Shown here piece after piece: positions 49,001 to 56,274 of a stretch of DNA of 64,000 bases. Source of the stretch: Neoluteolibacter marinus (GTDB taxonomy: Bacteria; Verrucomicrobiota; Verrucomicrobiia; Verrucomicrobiales; Akkermansiaceae); NCBI RefSeq assembly GCF_014904755.1, contig NZ_JACZFQ010000095.1, forward strand, positions 124,001-188,000, read 5' to 3'. The first letter of the stretch is position 1. The number at the start of each line of letters is the position of its first letter. Both the position numbers and the translations under genes were made by a program. A model generated the notes under the pieces. It saw only the letters and a program-made list of their open reading frames with translations. It was not told the DNA's origin and ran no database searches.

Positions 49001-49537
49001 ATCGAGCTCTACAATCTGGAACAACGCATCGAGGAAGACACCGATCTCGCTGGCGTGGATGTCGGCAAGCGCTGGCAGCTCTGGGTCCGCTTGCGCGACT
49101 ACATGAAATCGGCCGGTGCGCTCTACGCCCTGCCCGACCCTGACAACTTCTCCCCGGCCGACGGCATCGACGACGGCGATGCGGACAACGACGGCCTCCC
49201 CGACGAGTGGGAGATGCGCGAATTGCTGACGATCGCCCTCGACGGCACGGCCGACACCGACGGCGACGGGGTGTCAGACGGCCAGGAACGCTTCCAAGGC
49301 ACCGACCCCCTGTTGCCTGAAGCACTGGCCATCGCGAGCCTTGTCCGCGGCGGCGATGGCACGCTCACCCTGGGCTGGGACAGCACCCCGGGTGTCTACC
49401 GCGTCGATTGCTCGGAGGACCTCAAGAACTGGGAACCGGTCAATGTGATCACGATCAACACGGGAGCGGGATCCGCCACCGTCGACATCACCCCTGGCGA
49501 AGCGAAGAAGTTCTTCCGGGTGGTTCGGGTGCCCTAG
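46058..49537 (+). CDS. modular exported sulfatase with cadherin-like and type-3 repeat domains
   Basis: The 1159-residue protein starts at the ATG at 46058 with a clear signal peptide (M-K-P-L-L-L-L-L-T-L-P-G-L-A-C-G). Residues 20-420 are beta-rich, probably a concanavalin-like domain. Residues 423-584 hold two cadherin-like repeats (V-L-A-N-D-L-G ... T-D-S-F-G-Y-E-L and G-P-D-S-F-S-Y-T-L). The sulfatase domain (about 590-990) opens with F-L-V-I-Y-A-D-D-Q-G-W and has formylglycine Cys646 in N-C-S-P-S-R-Y-A-L-L-T-G. Residues 1028-1088 carry Asp-rich type-3 repeats, then a compact C-terminal beta domain. The cadherin-like and type-3 parts probably tether it at the surface or to a polymer. Confidence 0.9.
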   Translation: MKPLLLLLTLPGLACGLTLDFKHNGNADPDGVAGPVNLGVTSSSITAIDDGNGGTIDVALTATGGNINAADVGLGVEGGSGGRLDSIESLALAFSRDVIVTGYTLEMFDAGEDSTHATPVEGTATETTATVTGLALPLIAGEGLTLSTLTGNGVRLASVDIDLAEVLFRDSFARTSQPANDIDADAGGMAGSQAPLSYVETNDVAAGLTNIEGNQLHLADGPNSSQLHLGHNFTEAEIIANGGFTLNLDIASNDGGADDRDRFIGVGVGISATELGSYGADFTATALAPGIRGAPGGAVAGSGVADCYVGFRRNGTAGEESTLEAEIYQNGIRTAVYPTFDSGNPIQIGARGHFSVRFACNSFGAGAQVIPVITWGDETIGAADDLSFTWQESDANHIGITARQDGSGWSVNDLSIIAAGPNILTEAIDDSFEVARDALATPLDVLANDLGFAMASGIASVTEPSHGETAVSAGKVDYTPEPGFIGTDSFGYELGNGSAATVTVEVLSPARDDFYQVLRNSAANHLTVGDNDLSAAAITAVSVPLHGMASVNGLGIDYTPAPGHIGPDSFSYTLADGLTASVTLDVREFPNFLVIYADDQGWTSLDIGMDQDNPESKSDYYITPKISKFVTEGMRFSRGYSPAPNCSPSRYALLTGKTCLRLGLTDIVGRNFNPAPNTGELLVSPGKPVNAIQDAETTTPELLKTIPGAQYATAHFGKWHLNGGGPAGHGFDASDGATGNNEGDAGPANTPVEDPKLAYSITNRAMTWMEDESARPFYLQVSHYAVHAEIQYSAASRSLYDGVPAGTDHFNPNYGAMLTDLDTAVGRLLERVDALGLRHSTFIFYQADNGSPLDLSASPPLRGVKPEVWEGGIRVPTIIRGPGITANSQMDTPVMGIDILPTIWELAGQASTDLPQDIDGGSLVSAISAASAGNRHPSIGRPGELVAYTPHYVLSAYKDQRPRAVIIDGDYKLVAQFELGTIELYNLEQRIEEDTDLAGVDVGKRWQLWVRLRDYMKSAGALYALPDPDNFSPADGIDDGDADNDGLPDEWEMRELLTIALDGTADTDGDGVSDGQERFQGTDPLLPEALAIASLVRGGDGTLTLGWDSTPGVYRVDCSEDLKNWEPVNVITINTGAGSATVDITPGEAKKFFRVVRVP

Positions 49538-49540
49538 CAA

Positions 49541-49590
49541 TGCCGGGGGCCGAAGATCCACCGCCATGGAACGATCAGGAGCCCCCGGCA
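49541..49590 (+). terminator. hairpin after the modular sulfatase gene
   Basis: Perfect 10-bp arms, TGCCGGGGGC and GCCCCCGGCA, lie 30 bases apart and begin 4 bases after the stop codon. There is no T-run, so intrinsic termination is uncertain; it may protect the mRNA 3' end. Confidence 0.5.
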
Positions 49591-49742
49591 CTCGACTGCC
49601 CCCACTAAGTCGCTCATCTCCATTTACCCGGCGACTCTCCCCACGGAGACTTGCCAAGAAACTTGCCGTCCCCGGGGATCCGTGCGTAAAAAGCGCGGCC
49701 GGGCTTCCGGACGAAAGTCCCAAGCCTTCCAAGATCCGACCA

Positions 49743-49830
49743 GGAGGGGTGGCAGAGTGGTCGATCGCGCCGGTCTTGAAAACCGGAGAAGGGAAACCTT
49801 CCGTGGGTTCGAATCCCACCCCCTCCGCCA
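49743..49830 (+). tRNA. tRNA-Ser (anticodon UGA)
   Basis: The 88-base tRNA has a 7-bp acceptor stem (GGAGGGG with CCCCTCC). The anticodon stem CCGGT/ACCGG encloses CTTGAAA (anticodon TGA), a long variable arm (GAGAAGGGAAACCTTC region) fits a class II serine tRNA, the T arm is GTGGG/CCCAC, and discriminator G and an encoded CCA follow. The 3' end is the attachment point of the element described at 49831-51824. Confidence 0.97.
49817..49830 (+). repeat. att-like repeat, tRNA copy
   Basis: CACCCCCTCCGCCA at the 3' end of tRNA-Ser recurs exactly at 51811-51824. Both copies have TCGA shortly before them, as expected for a tRNA attachment site and its distal copy. Confidence 0.7.
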
Positions 49831-49929
49831 TCCTTGATAAATCAAGGTTTCGAGGCATTCGGGAGCACCCAAACCCACCAATTGGGAACAAAACCGGGAA
49901 CACGTTCGGATAGGTCGTTATGGTTCGAC

Positions 49930-50193
49930 ATGGTTCGCGAAGTCGGGATATTCGCTAATGTGAAAGAGAAATCCCGCCCCATTCGCCGCGCCGAAGCGGC
50001 CGAAGACCTGAATCGAAGGCTCCTCTCGATAATCGACGACCTCGACAAGATCCCAAAATTCAAAGGGAAGGCCGGTTTCATGAGAAAGGTATTTAGAGCC
50101 CATACCCGCTCCCACAATCTGGCCTGGGATCTCCGATACGACGCCGATGAGGAGGCCGATCGCCAAGCATCCGGCCGGGCCATCATCCGCTGA
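49930..50193 (+). CDS. small basic protein of unknown function (island)
   Basis: An 87-residue product from the ATG at 49930. An upstream in-frame TTG at 49834 would extend it back almost to the tRNA; I think that is less likely. It is rich in Arg, Lys and Asp and predicted mostly helical (R-R-A-E-A-A-E-D-L-N-R-R-L-L-S-I-I-D-D-L). No family was recognised. It lies 32 bases before the next island gene and may be a degraded larger gene. Confidence 0.4.
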   Translation: MVREVGIFANVKEKSRPIRRAEAAEDLNRRLLSIIDDLDKIPKFKGKAGFMRKVFRAHTRSHNLAWDLRYDADEEADRQASGRAIIR

Positions 50194-50225
50194 GAATACC
50201 AAGCCCAAAGCCAGCCTATCGGCCC

Positions 50226-50681
50226 ATGACGACGCCACAGGACCCTCACCTTGATTTCTGGCAAGCTGTCCACGAAGTGGTGGTAAAAGCAGGAAGATCC
50301 CTCCCTACTGGTGACGACCCAAGAGCTGTGTTCTGGGACCATCCTGATGAGCTCTGGAAGAACGAAGCTGCGCTGGAGGATTACGAAATCGAACTCCGAA
50401 GTGAACTGCACGAGTTGGTCGCCACGTTCTGCAGGAATCAACAGTGGCCGAAGCGATCAAAGACAGCGGTTAGATTCCTTCTCGATATCCGGCTCGAGTG
50501 GGCCAAGGGATTTACGTGGATCCTCACGGTTCCTTCGACGCACCTCGGCGGCGCCGCCATGCCCCGTCCTGAGCATAGCGGATGGGACTTTATCCAATGG
50601 TTGCTCACGGACGCATACGAGAACAGGTCCCTTCCCCAGCCCTACATCCCAATGTATTTCCCACCCCCAAGAACTTCCTGA
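50226..50681 (+). CDS. hypothetical protein of unknown function (island)
   Basis: The 151-residue product is acidic in the middle and Trp-rich (F-W-Q-A-V-H, V-F-W-D-H-P-D-E-L-W, W-I-L-T-V-P). It has a helical stretch near 50-100 and an aromatic, Pro-rich end. No signal peptide, membrane helix or known fold is evident. The codon use and lower GC match the island rather than the flanks. It precedes the HEPN gene by about 160 bases and could be its partner; that is inference from position only. Confidence 0.5.
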   Translation: MTTPQDPHLDFWQAVHEVVVKAGRSLPTGDDPRAVFWDHPDELWKNEAALEDYEIELRSELHELVATFCRNQQWPKRSKTAVRFLLDIRLEWAKGFTWILTVPSTHLGGAAMPRPEHSGWDFIQWLLTDAYENRSLPQPYIPMYFPPPRTS

Positions 50682-50840
50682 TTCATATGCCTCCACGCCG
50701 GAATCTGAAACCCAGTGAATGGCTATGGGGGCACTCGCAGGGTCCATTTGAAGGAAATGACATCCGCCAACGAGGAGGCCACCTAGATCGAGCAGTTTAT
50801 TCCCGAAGGCACTAATGGCTCGACAGGCTTTCGCGCCGAC

Positions 50841-51251
50841 TTGGCAGGGCTATTGGTTGTCGCAATGGCGGCTGCATACGAATCGTGTGTGAAGGAGGTT
50901 TTGATCGCTCACGCGTCTTTTAGGCATGGAGACTTCGAGTATTTCGTCACCCAGCACTACGCCAAACTGAACAGCAAGATTGGAAAGGATGATTTGCTAC
51001 GTTACGCCAAGCTATTCAGTGCCAAAGTTCATAAGGATTTCAAGACTCTCCTGAAAAAGCGATCTGATGCTATAGCAAGTCGGACTGGCATGGACATTGC
51101 CGAGAAATACGGACAGATTTTATCGTGGCGTCATGACTACGCACATGCAGGCCTCCAAAACACCACGGTCTCCGAAGCGGCGAAATTCCACGTTTTCGCA
51201 AAGCGAGTGCTTTACTGCTTCGATGAAGCTTTTTCTGGGAAAATCACCTGA
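50841..51251 (+). CDS. HEPN-domain protein (RiboL-PSP-HEPN type), possibly truncated
   Basis: The open frame gives 136 residues from a TTG at 50841 (first ATG at 50865). It has the helical A-Y-E-S-C-V-K-E-V-L start and the HEPN catalytic motif R-x4-H in W-R-H-D-Y-A-H-A-G (Arg codon 51129, His 51144). Many HEPN proteins are RNases in toxin or defence systems. In the same frame, ATG 50757 with a GAAGGAA upstream is followed after 9 codons by TAG (50784). The stretch between TAG and 50841 also reads like family sequence (G-T-N-G-S-T-G-F-R-A-D-L). The original gene may therefore be broken by a nonsense codon, or starts late. Confidence 0.55.
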   Translation: MAGLLVVAMAAAYESCVKEVLIAHASFRHGDFEYFVTQHYAKLNSKIGKDDLLRYAKLFSAKVHKDFKTLLKKRSDAIASRTGMDIAEKYGQILSWRHDYAHAGLQNTTVSEAAKFHVFAKRVLYCFDEAFSGKIT

Positions 51252-51344
51252 CGAAAGTGAACGCCTTCAGACCTTAAAATCCATCGATGGAAGTCCCAGC
51301 GTTTCCCGTCGCGCGCGAGTGAATTAAGGCATTCTAAGCCCTGT

Positions 51345-51530
51345 TTATCTCAGCTTTGGATAGGTAAGTGGGGAAAAGTTTCGGTTTGCAGGAACGTCTT
51401 CAATCTCACGTGTATCCAACGAAGCTGCGATTCTTGGATTCACGGATTCTGCGGCTTCCAGCGCCAAGTCCAAATAGGATGCCGCCCGCTCCTTCAAAGT
51501 CCGTTCAGCGGTAGTTATTGTAAATGGCAT
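51345..51530 (-). CDS. short frame of unknown function (island, minus strand)
   Basis: A 61-residue frame from the ATG at 51530 reads M-P-F-T-I-T-T-A-E-R-T-L-K-E-R-A-A-S-Y-L-D, a plausible amphipathic helix, and ends P-L-T-Y-P-K-L-R. No family was recognised. It may be the end of a degraded gene or not be expressed. The remaining 318 bases up to the next gene (51531-51849) contain only weak frames and the distal att-like repeat. Confidence 0.3.
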   Translation of the reverse strand: MPFTITTAERTLKERAASYLDLALEAAESVNPRIAASLDTREIEDVPANRNFSPLTYPKLR

Positions 51531-51810
51531 TCTCCCTCTACAGGCGCGCCAGCAGCACACCTTGCAGAAACGGCAGTCCTCTCATGCGGGGAGACTTGGG
51601 AAGTTTAATGGAACTCCCGACACTTCCCCGGAGGCAATTCACTTCATTAAAAGTGGACAGGCAACTCCGCGCAATCGAGATCGCCATCCCTTTTGGAACG
51701 TATCTTTCGCGACTTTGGAACCGGCATCGTACGTACCTACATCCCCGGATGTGAGATCAGCAGAAGCGCTGACTGATTCCTAAAAGGTGTTGTCGAGTGA
51801 TCGAGAACCT

Positions 51811-51824
51811 CACCCCCTCCGCCA
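51811..51824 (+). repeat. att-like repeat, distal copy
   Basis: An exact copy of the last 14 bases of tRNA-Ser (CACCCCCTCCGCCA), 25 bases before the end of the halogenase gene. It marks the probable right end of the island. Confidence 0.65.
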
Positions 51825-51849
51825 CTTTGTGGTTCCGGCTGCATCGATA

Positions 51850-53370
51850 TCACGCCGGCTGACGGGTCCTGGCCTCCCGGGCTCGTTGCCAATGCGCGGG
51901 GGAATCCATGGTCGCCAGGATCTGCTCCGTGGTCAGCGCATGCTTCACGGCATGCTCCAGCCGGATCTGGCGCTCAGCCCAGCGTTTCTGTTCCTGCGGC
52001 GAGGGCGGCTGGATCTTCCACGGCACCTTTTGACCGACCAACAGCGCCCACCACCCTTCGGTTCCGAACTGGGAGGCCCGGGGCAGCAGCCAATCGCGGG
52101 CGAAGGAGCTCGGCCCGTTCTCCTGGAAGAACCCAACGATGCGCGCCGCGTCCTCCGGCAGCGGCAAGTCGCGGCAGTGTTGCCAGAACGGTGTGTCTAA
52201 CAGGGTGTTGAACTTGTAGTGCACCATCAGGAAGCCGTGGATCTCCGACCAGACGTTTTCGGAGAAACGGTTGTAGAGATCGATGAGCGAACTCCGCAGC
52301 TCGAGCCGGCCTTCCTGCAAGCTGGCGGCGAGGGCCCGGAGCTCCATGCAGAGCACCATCAGGGCGGTCGCTTCCATCGGTTCGACGAATCCCGCGGAAT
52401 TCCCCACCGAGCAGACGTTCCCGACCCACGAGCGCCGGTAGTGGCCGGACCGGAAGTTCACGAGGCGCGTGGTCTCCACCCGCGGGTTGCGTTTCCGGAA
52501 CAAGCTCTCCGCCTCGTCGTCGGTGGTGAACGCGGACGAGTAGACGTAGCCCCGGTTGACGTGCTCGCGGTGGTCGATCCGCCAACTCCAACCGGCCGGC
52601 ATCGTCTCCGAGGTCGTGAAAGGTTGGATCGGATCGCCCCCCTCCCGTTCCCAACCTCCGACCACCGCCCGGTCGCAGATCAAGGTGTCGGCAAAGGATT
52701 GGAAGGGCTCCTCCAAGGCGCCGTGCAGCAACTCGCTGCGGAAACCGGAGGCATCGACATAGAAATCCGCCTTCACGACCTCCTGCCCGTCGACCACCAG
52801 ATGGCGGATGCGATCCCCGTCCCGCGCCGTGCCGGTGACCTCGGCGTCGGTGATGCTCACCCCCACCTGCCGTGCCTCGGCCTCCAGCCATGAAACCAGG
52901 CGGACATTCTCAAGGTGGTAGCCGTAGGCGCCGTCGAACCGCGGTTGGCCGTTGTCGTCCGGGAGAAACACCTTCCGTTGCTGCATCATCCGGCCGATGA
53001 AGCCGGCGGCATAGGGATCGCCCCAGGAGTAGAATCCATTCGGCCGCCGGAAGCCGGTGTCCGACACACTGTAGTGGTTGCCAAAGGCGTAGGGGAACTC
53101 TCCGCGGGGTCCCCAGATGAAATGGATGCCGCGCTTCCACACAGGCCGCACCTCGCGGAAGAAGCGCTCCTCGTCCAGTTGCAGGTAGTCGAAGAGGAAT
53201 GCCGGGAAGTTCGGGGTCGTGCCCTCGCCCACCCCGATGATCCCGATCCGGGGACTGCGGAGCACCCGCACCGACACCGCGGCGGGCAACTTTTTCCGGA
53301 GGGTCAAGGCGGCCAGCAATCCGGCCGACCCCGCGCCGAGGACGACGATCGATGAGATGGGTTTTTTCAT
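51850..53370 (-). CDS. flavin-dependent halogenase of the tryptophan halogenase family
   Basis: The 506-residue product starts at the ATG at 53370, with GGAAAG about 8 bases upstream; 53388 is an in-frame alternative. The FADH2-binding G-A-G-S-A-G is near residue 12. The active-site Lys lies in V-W-K-R-G-I-H-F-I-W, as in F-K-x-x-I-x-F of tryptophan halogenases. Also present are G-E-G-T-T-P and V-E-P-M-E-A-T near the catalytic Glu. The W-x-W-x-I-P signature is W-S-W-R-I-D here, with Asp for Pro. It would halogenate an aromatic substrate with chloride or bromide, FADH2 and O2. No peptide synthetase or flavin reductase is adjacent. Confidence 0.85.
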   Translation of the reverse strand: MKKPISSIVVLGAGSAGLLAALTLRKKLPAAVSVRVLRSPRIGIIGVGEGTTPNFPAFLFDYLQLDEERFFREVRPVWKRGIHFIWGPRGEFPYAFGNHYSVSDTGFRRPNGFYSWGDPYAAGFIGRMMQQRKVFLPDDNGQPRFDGAYGYHLENVRLVSWLEAEARQVGVSITDAEVTGTARDGDRIRHLVVDGQEVVKADFYVDASGFRSELLHGALEEPFQSFADTLICDRAVVGGWEREGGDPIQPFTTSETMPAGWSWRIDHREHVNRGYVYSSAFTTDDEAESLFRKRNPRVETTRLVNFRSGHYRRSWVGNVCSVGNSAGFVEPMEATALMVLCMELRALAASLQEGRLELRSSLIDLYNRFSENVWSEIHGFLMVHYKFNTLLDTPFWQHCRDLPLPEDAARIVGFFQENGPSSFARDWLLPRASQFGTEGWWALLVGQKVPWKIQPPSPQEQKRWAERQIRLEHAVKHALTTEQILATMDSPAHWQRAREARTRQPA

Positions 53371-53471
53371 GGGTTCTTTCCGGGACATGACCGTACCCGT
53401 GCAAACGCACCGGTGACAGTGGAATGCCCCTGGTGGAATCCGTCAAACCGCCCGAAATCCCGCCAACAAAA

Positions 53472-55682
53472 TCAATGGGTGCTTACCCGGCCCCTCGCCT
53501 CGTCGACCAAGAGCCCGGCAATCGCCCAGTCGTGCCAGTAGGGCGGGATTTCGCGACCCAGCTCGAAATCCTTGCCGTTGCAACTCGCGGTCAACTCATG
53601 GGCGTGGGCGAGCGCCGTCTCCGCCGCCGCCGTGTCGCCCAGCGCGGCGTGGGCCATGGCTGCGACCGCCTCGAGCGATACGACGCAGGAGCTTTTCCTC
53701 TCCGGCCGCTTGAAGCCGAGATCACAAGCGCGCAGCGCCTCCTCGTGATTCCCCGAACGGAGATGAAAGAGGGACAGTGAGAGCGCGGACCAAGACGGGC
53801 ATGGGGTGCTATCCGGGTCTCCCATCGTCAGGACGTCCCGCTTCAAGTGCCGCAGCATCTTCCCGTCCGCGGAATGGATCAGACACACCTTCAACAGGTG
53901 CTCGGCCTTGTGGCGACTTGCGGCGGGCGTGTAGCGATCAACCACCTCCTTGCGGAATTCGATGTATTCCGTCTCATCGTGTCTCAGCAGGGCCGCGCTG
54001 ATGGCCATGAGATCATCGCCCTGCAGGATCTTCTGCGGGCTGTCGTGGCGGTTGGCCTGCCTCAGCAGCCGGAAGCACTGCAACGCCTCGTCCCAACGGC
54101 CGCTCTTGGCGTTCCAGTCGCCGAGCGCGCGAAAAACCGCCGCGGCCTCCAACGAGGGCTCGATCGAGGACAGCGGATACTTCTGCCGGAGCTCGTCAGC
54201 CTCGTCGATGCGACCCTGGTCCAACAGGAATGCCGCGCGGGCGACGTTCGAGCGGGCGTCGGCCTGTTGGCGCAAGCGGCTTTCCTCGTTCCGCGCCGCC
54301 TGTGCCTCGTTTTTCAGCTGGATTTGCCGGATCGCGGACTTCCGTTCCCGGTCGTACATCGCCGCGGTGACCGCCAGACCGCTGACGAGGAGGAACAGGA
54401 ACGTCACCGCCGCCGCGAAGGCGATGCGGTTGCGCCGGACGAACTTCGCGAGCACGTAGACCCGGGAAGGCGGACGGGCGGCGATCGGCTGATAGGTGAG
54501 GAAGCGCTTGATGTCGATCGCCAGGCCGTTGGCCGTCTGGTAGCGGCGCATGCGATCCTTCTCCAGGGCCATCATCACGATCCAATCGAGATCCCCCCTC
54601 ACGAAATCAAGGAACGCGGCGGGTTCCATGCCCCGTTCACGGGCGAGCTCCTTGAGCTTTTCCGGCGGCAGCTTCCCGAGGAACTCCGAGGGACGCTGTG
54701 TCTCCGAGGAAAGCAGGGACTTGCGGATCTGAGAGAAGTTCAGGCCGGGATCGGCGGAACGGTCGATCGGCGTGGATCCGGTGAGGAGTTCATACAACAA
54801 GACCCCGAGGCTGAAGATGTCGCTGCGGGTATCGACGTCGATGCCCGTCATGGCGACCTGTTCGGGGCTCATGTAGGCCGGCGTGCCGATGAACTGGTCG
54901 TGGGCGGTGATGGTGTCCCCCCACGCGCCCCCGGAGGGCTTGGCGATGCCGAAGTCGATGATCTTCGGGACATTCTCACCGTTCAAACGGCTGACGATGA
55001 CGTTCGACGGCTTGATGTCGCGATGGATGATGCCCTTCTGGTGCGCGTGCTGGATGGCATTGCAGACCAGCATGAACAGTTCGAGGCGTGCCGCGCAGTC
55101 CAGCTTGTAGTGGTTGCTGTAGCGGACGATCGACTCGCCCGACACCAGTTCCATCGCGAAGTAGGGCTTTCCCGACGACGTGGTTCCGGCATCGAGGACC
55201 TTCGCGATGTTAGGATGATCCATCAGCGCCAGCGCCTGCCGCTCGACGTTGAAGCGCTCCAAGGCGTCACGGTTTTCCTCGCTCATCCGGAAAACCTTCA
55301 CTGCCACCCGCCGGCGGATCGGTCGTTCCTGCTCCGCCTCGTAGACCACGCCGCCCCCGCCCTCGCCGATCCGGGAGACGAGGCGGTAGCGGTCGATCCT
55401 CTCCTGCAGGAAATTGTCGACGAAGCGGGGCGGGATCGCCCGCGTGCCCTTCTCCGAAAGGATGGAAGCGGTCACCTTGGTGCGCTGCTCGCGGGCCTGG
55501 AGGAAGAACTCCGCCGCGCCGTCCGCCGCTTGCAGCAACTGCGTCATCTCGACCCTCGCCGCCGCGCGGTTCTCGAAAACGCGTTCAAGGAACACCTCGC
55601 GGGTGGATGGATCATCCAGCGACAGCGCCACCTCCATGATGGCGCTGCTGATTTCCTCGTCGTGCTGATCTCCCTCGTTCAT
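53472..55682 (-). CDS. membrane Ser/Thr protein kinase with C-terminal helical repeats
   Basis: The 736-residue protein has a short N-terminal domain, then a kinase domain (about 97-400). The glycine loop I-G-E-G-G-G-G-V-V begins near 105. Lys129 sits in V-A-V-K-V, H-R-D-I-K-P-S-N is at 220-227, D-F-G at 243-245 and the activation loop ends in M-S-P-E-Q. A membrane helix spans about 420-442. A TPR-like extracytoplasmic domain follows (about 470-725). The kinase domain is cytoplasmic. The gene begins 13 bases after the ECF sigma factor stop, so they are probably one operon. Targets unknown. Confidence 0.92.
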   Translation of the reverse strand: MNEGDQHDEEISSAIMEVALSLDDPSTREVFLERVFENRAAARVEMTQLLQAADGAAEFFLQAREQRTKVTASILSEKGTRAIPPRFVDNFLQERIDRYRLVSRIGEGGGGVVYEAEQERPIRRRVAVKVFRMSEENRDALERFNVERQALALMDHPNIAKVLDAGTTSSGKPYFAMELVSGESIVRYSNHYKLDCAARLELFMLVCNAIQHAHQKGIIHRDIKPSNVIVSRLNGENVPKIIDFGIAKPSGGAWGDTITAHDQFIGTPAYMSPEQVAMTGIDVDTRSDIFSLGVLLYELLTGSTPIDRSADPGLNFSQIRKSLLSSETQRPSEFLGKLPPEKLKELARERGMEPAAFLDFVRGDLDWIVMMALEKDRMRRYQTANGLAIDIKRFLTYQPIAARPPSRVYVLAKFVRRNRIAFAAAVTFLFLLVSGLAVTAAMYDRERKSAIRQIQLKNEAQAARNEESRLRQQADARSNVARAAFLLDQGRIDEADELRQKYPLSSIEPSLEAAAVFRALGDWNAKSGRWDEALQCFRLLRQANRHDSPQKILQGDDLMAISAALLRHDETEYIEFRKEVVDRYTPAASRHKAEHLLKVCLIHSADGKMLRHLKRDVLTMGDPDSTPCPSWSALSLSLFHLRSGNHEEALRACDLGFKRPERKSSCVVSLEAVAAMAHAALGDTAAAETALAHAHELTASCNGKDFELGREIPPYWHDWAIAGLLVDEARGRVSTH

Positions 55683-55695
55683 CGGACCGGTCGTT

Positions 55696-56274
55696 CTATT
55701 CGCCCTGATGGTCGTCCTGGATCAGGCGGTAGAGCTTGGCCTTGGCGAACATCCATTGCCGTTCCACCGAACGCATGCTGCGCCCCGTCACCTGACTGAT
55801 TTCTTCAGTACTCAATCCCCCGTAGAATTTCAACAACACGACCTTCGCGGAATACGGGTCGACCTTCTCGAGCTTGGTCAGACAGTCGTGGATGAGCAGG
55901 ATGTGGGTGTCGTCCTCGAAAACCCCGTCGTCGAGATTCTCGGGCGGGCGGGTCCGTTTCTTCCGCGACTGCGCGCGGATGCGGTCGACCAGGATCCGGC
56001 GCATCGCCTGGGCGGCGGCATTGAAGAAATGCTCCTTGCTCTGCCACACCTTGCCGTCGATTTCCGACAGGCGGATCCACGCCTCGTGGACCAGGGCGGT
56101 CGGCTGCAGCGTCTTGCTCGGGCTGCCGCTGTCCAACCGGAAGGCCGCCAGGCGGCGGAGCTCATCGTAGACGACGGGCAACAGCTCGTCCGACGAGAAG
56201 CAGAATTCATTCGCCCCGATGTCGGGACTCCCGGTCGTTGTTCCCATTGCCATCTCGGGTAGGTTCGACGGCAT
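55696..56274 (-). CDS. ECF-type sigma factor paired with the kinase
   Basis: The 192-residue product starts at the ATG at 56274, although an in-frame start exists at 56334. Region 2 has L-V-H-E-A-W-I-R-L near residue 60 and R-I-L-V-D-R-I-R-A near 92. Region 4 (about 130-185) has T-E-E-I-S-Q-V-T-G-R-S-M-R-S-V-E-R-Q-W. This is the ECF group found beside Ser/Thr kinases in Planctomycetes and Verrucomicrobia. The first 30 residues are not sigma-like. It is the first gene of the kinase operon. Confidence 0.88.
   Translation of the reverse strand: MPSNLPEMAMGTTTGSPDIGANEFCFSSDELLPVVYDELRRLAAFRLDSGSPSKTLQPTALVHEAWIRLSEIDGKVWQSKEHFFNAAAQAMRRILVDRIRAQSRKKRTRPPENLDDGVFEDDTHILLIHDCLTKLEKVDPYSAKVVLLKFYGGLSTEEISQVTGRSMRSVERQWMFAKAKLYRLIQDDHQGE

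Larger units (their letters stand above)
49831..51824. mobile_element. remnant of a tRNA-Ser-integrated genomic island
   Basis: This 2-kb segment lies between the tRNA-Ser 3' end and an exact 14-base copy of that end. It is visibly less GC-rich than the sequence on either side and contains only short orphan genes: a small basic protein, a 151-residue protein, a HEPN-type gene with a possible nonsense codon and a 61-codon frame on the minus strand. No integrase, excisionase or complete transposase was seen, so the element is probably no longer mobile. The boundaries rest on the repeat alone. Confidence 0.6.

Noticed and set aside
46496-49024. An 842-codon minus-strand frame
   Set aside because: Antisense to the modular sulfatase, which has a signal peptide and formylglycine motif in its frame.
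49842-50441. A 199-codon minus-strand frame in the island
   Set aside because: Opposes the two plus-strand island genes; it has Ser/Arg-rich, irregular sequence without a start context.
51524-51783. Short plus-strand frames at the end of the island
   Set aside because: They are about 75 codons, overlap each other and the minus-strand frame, and show no family or ribosome-site support.
53847-55799. A 650-codon plus-strand frame
   Set aside because: Opposite the Ser/Thr kinase, which has all kinase motifs in frame.
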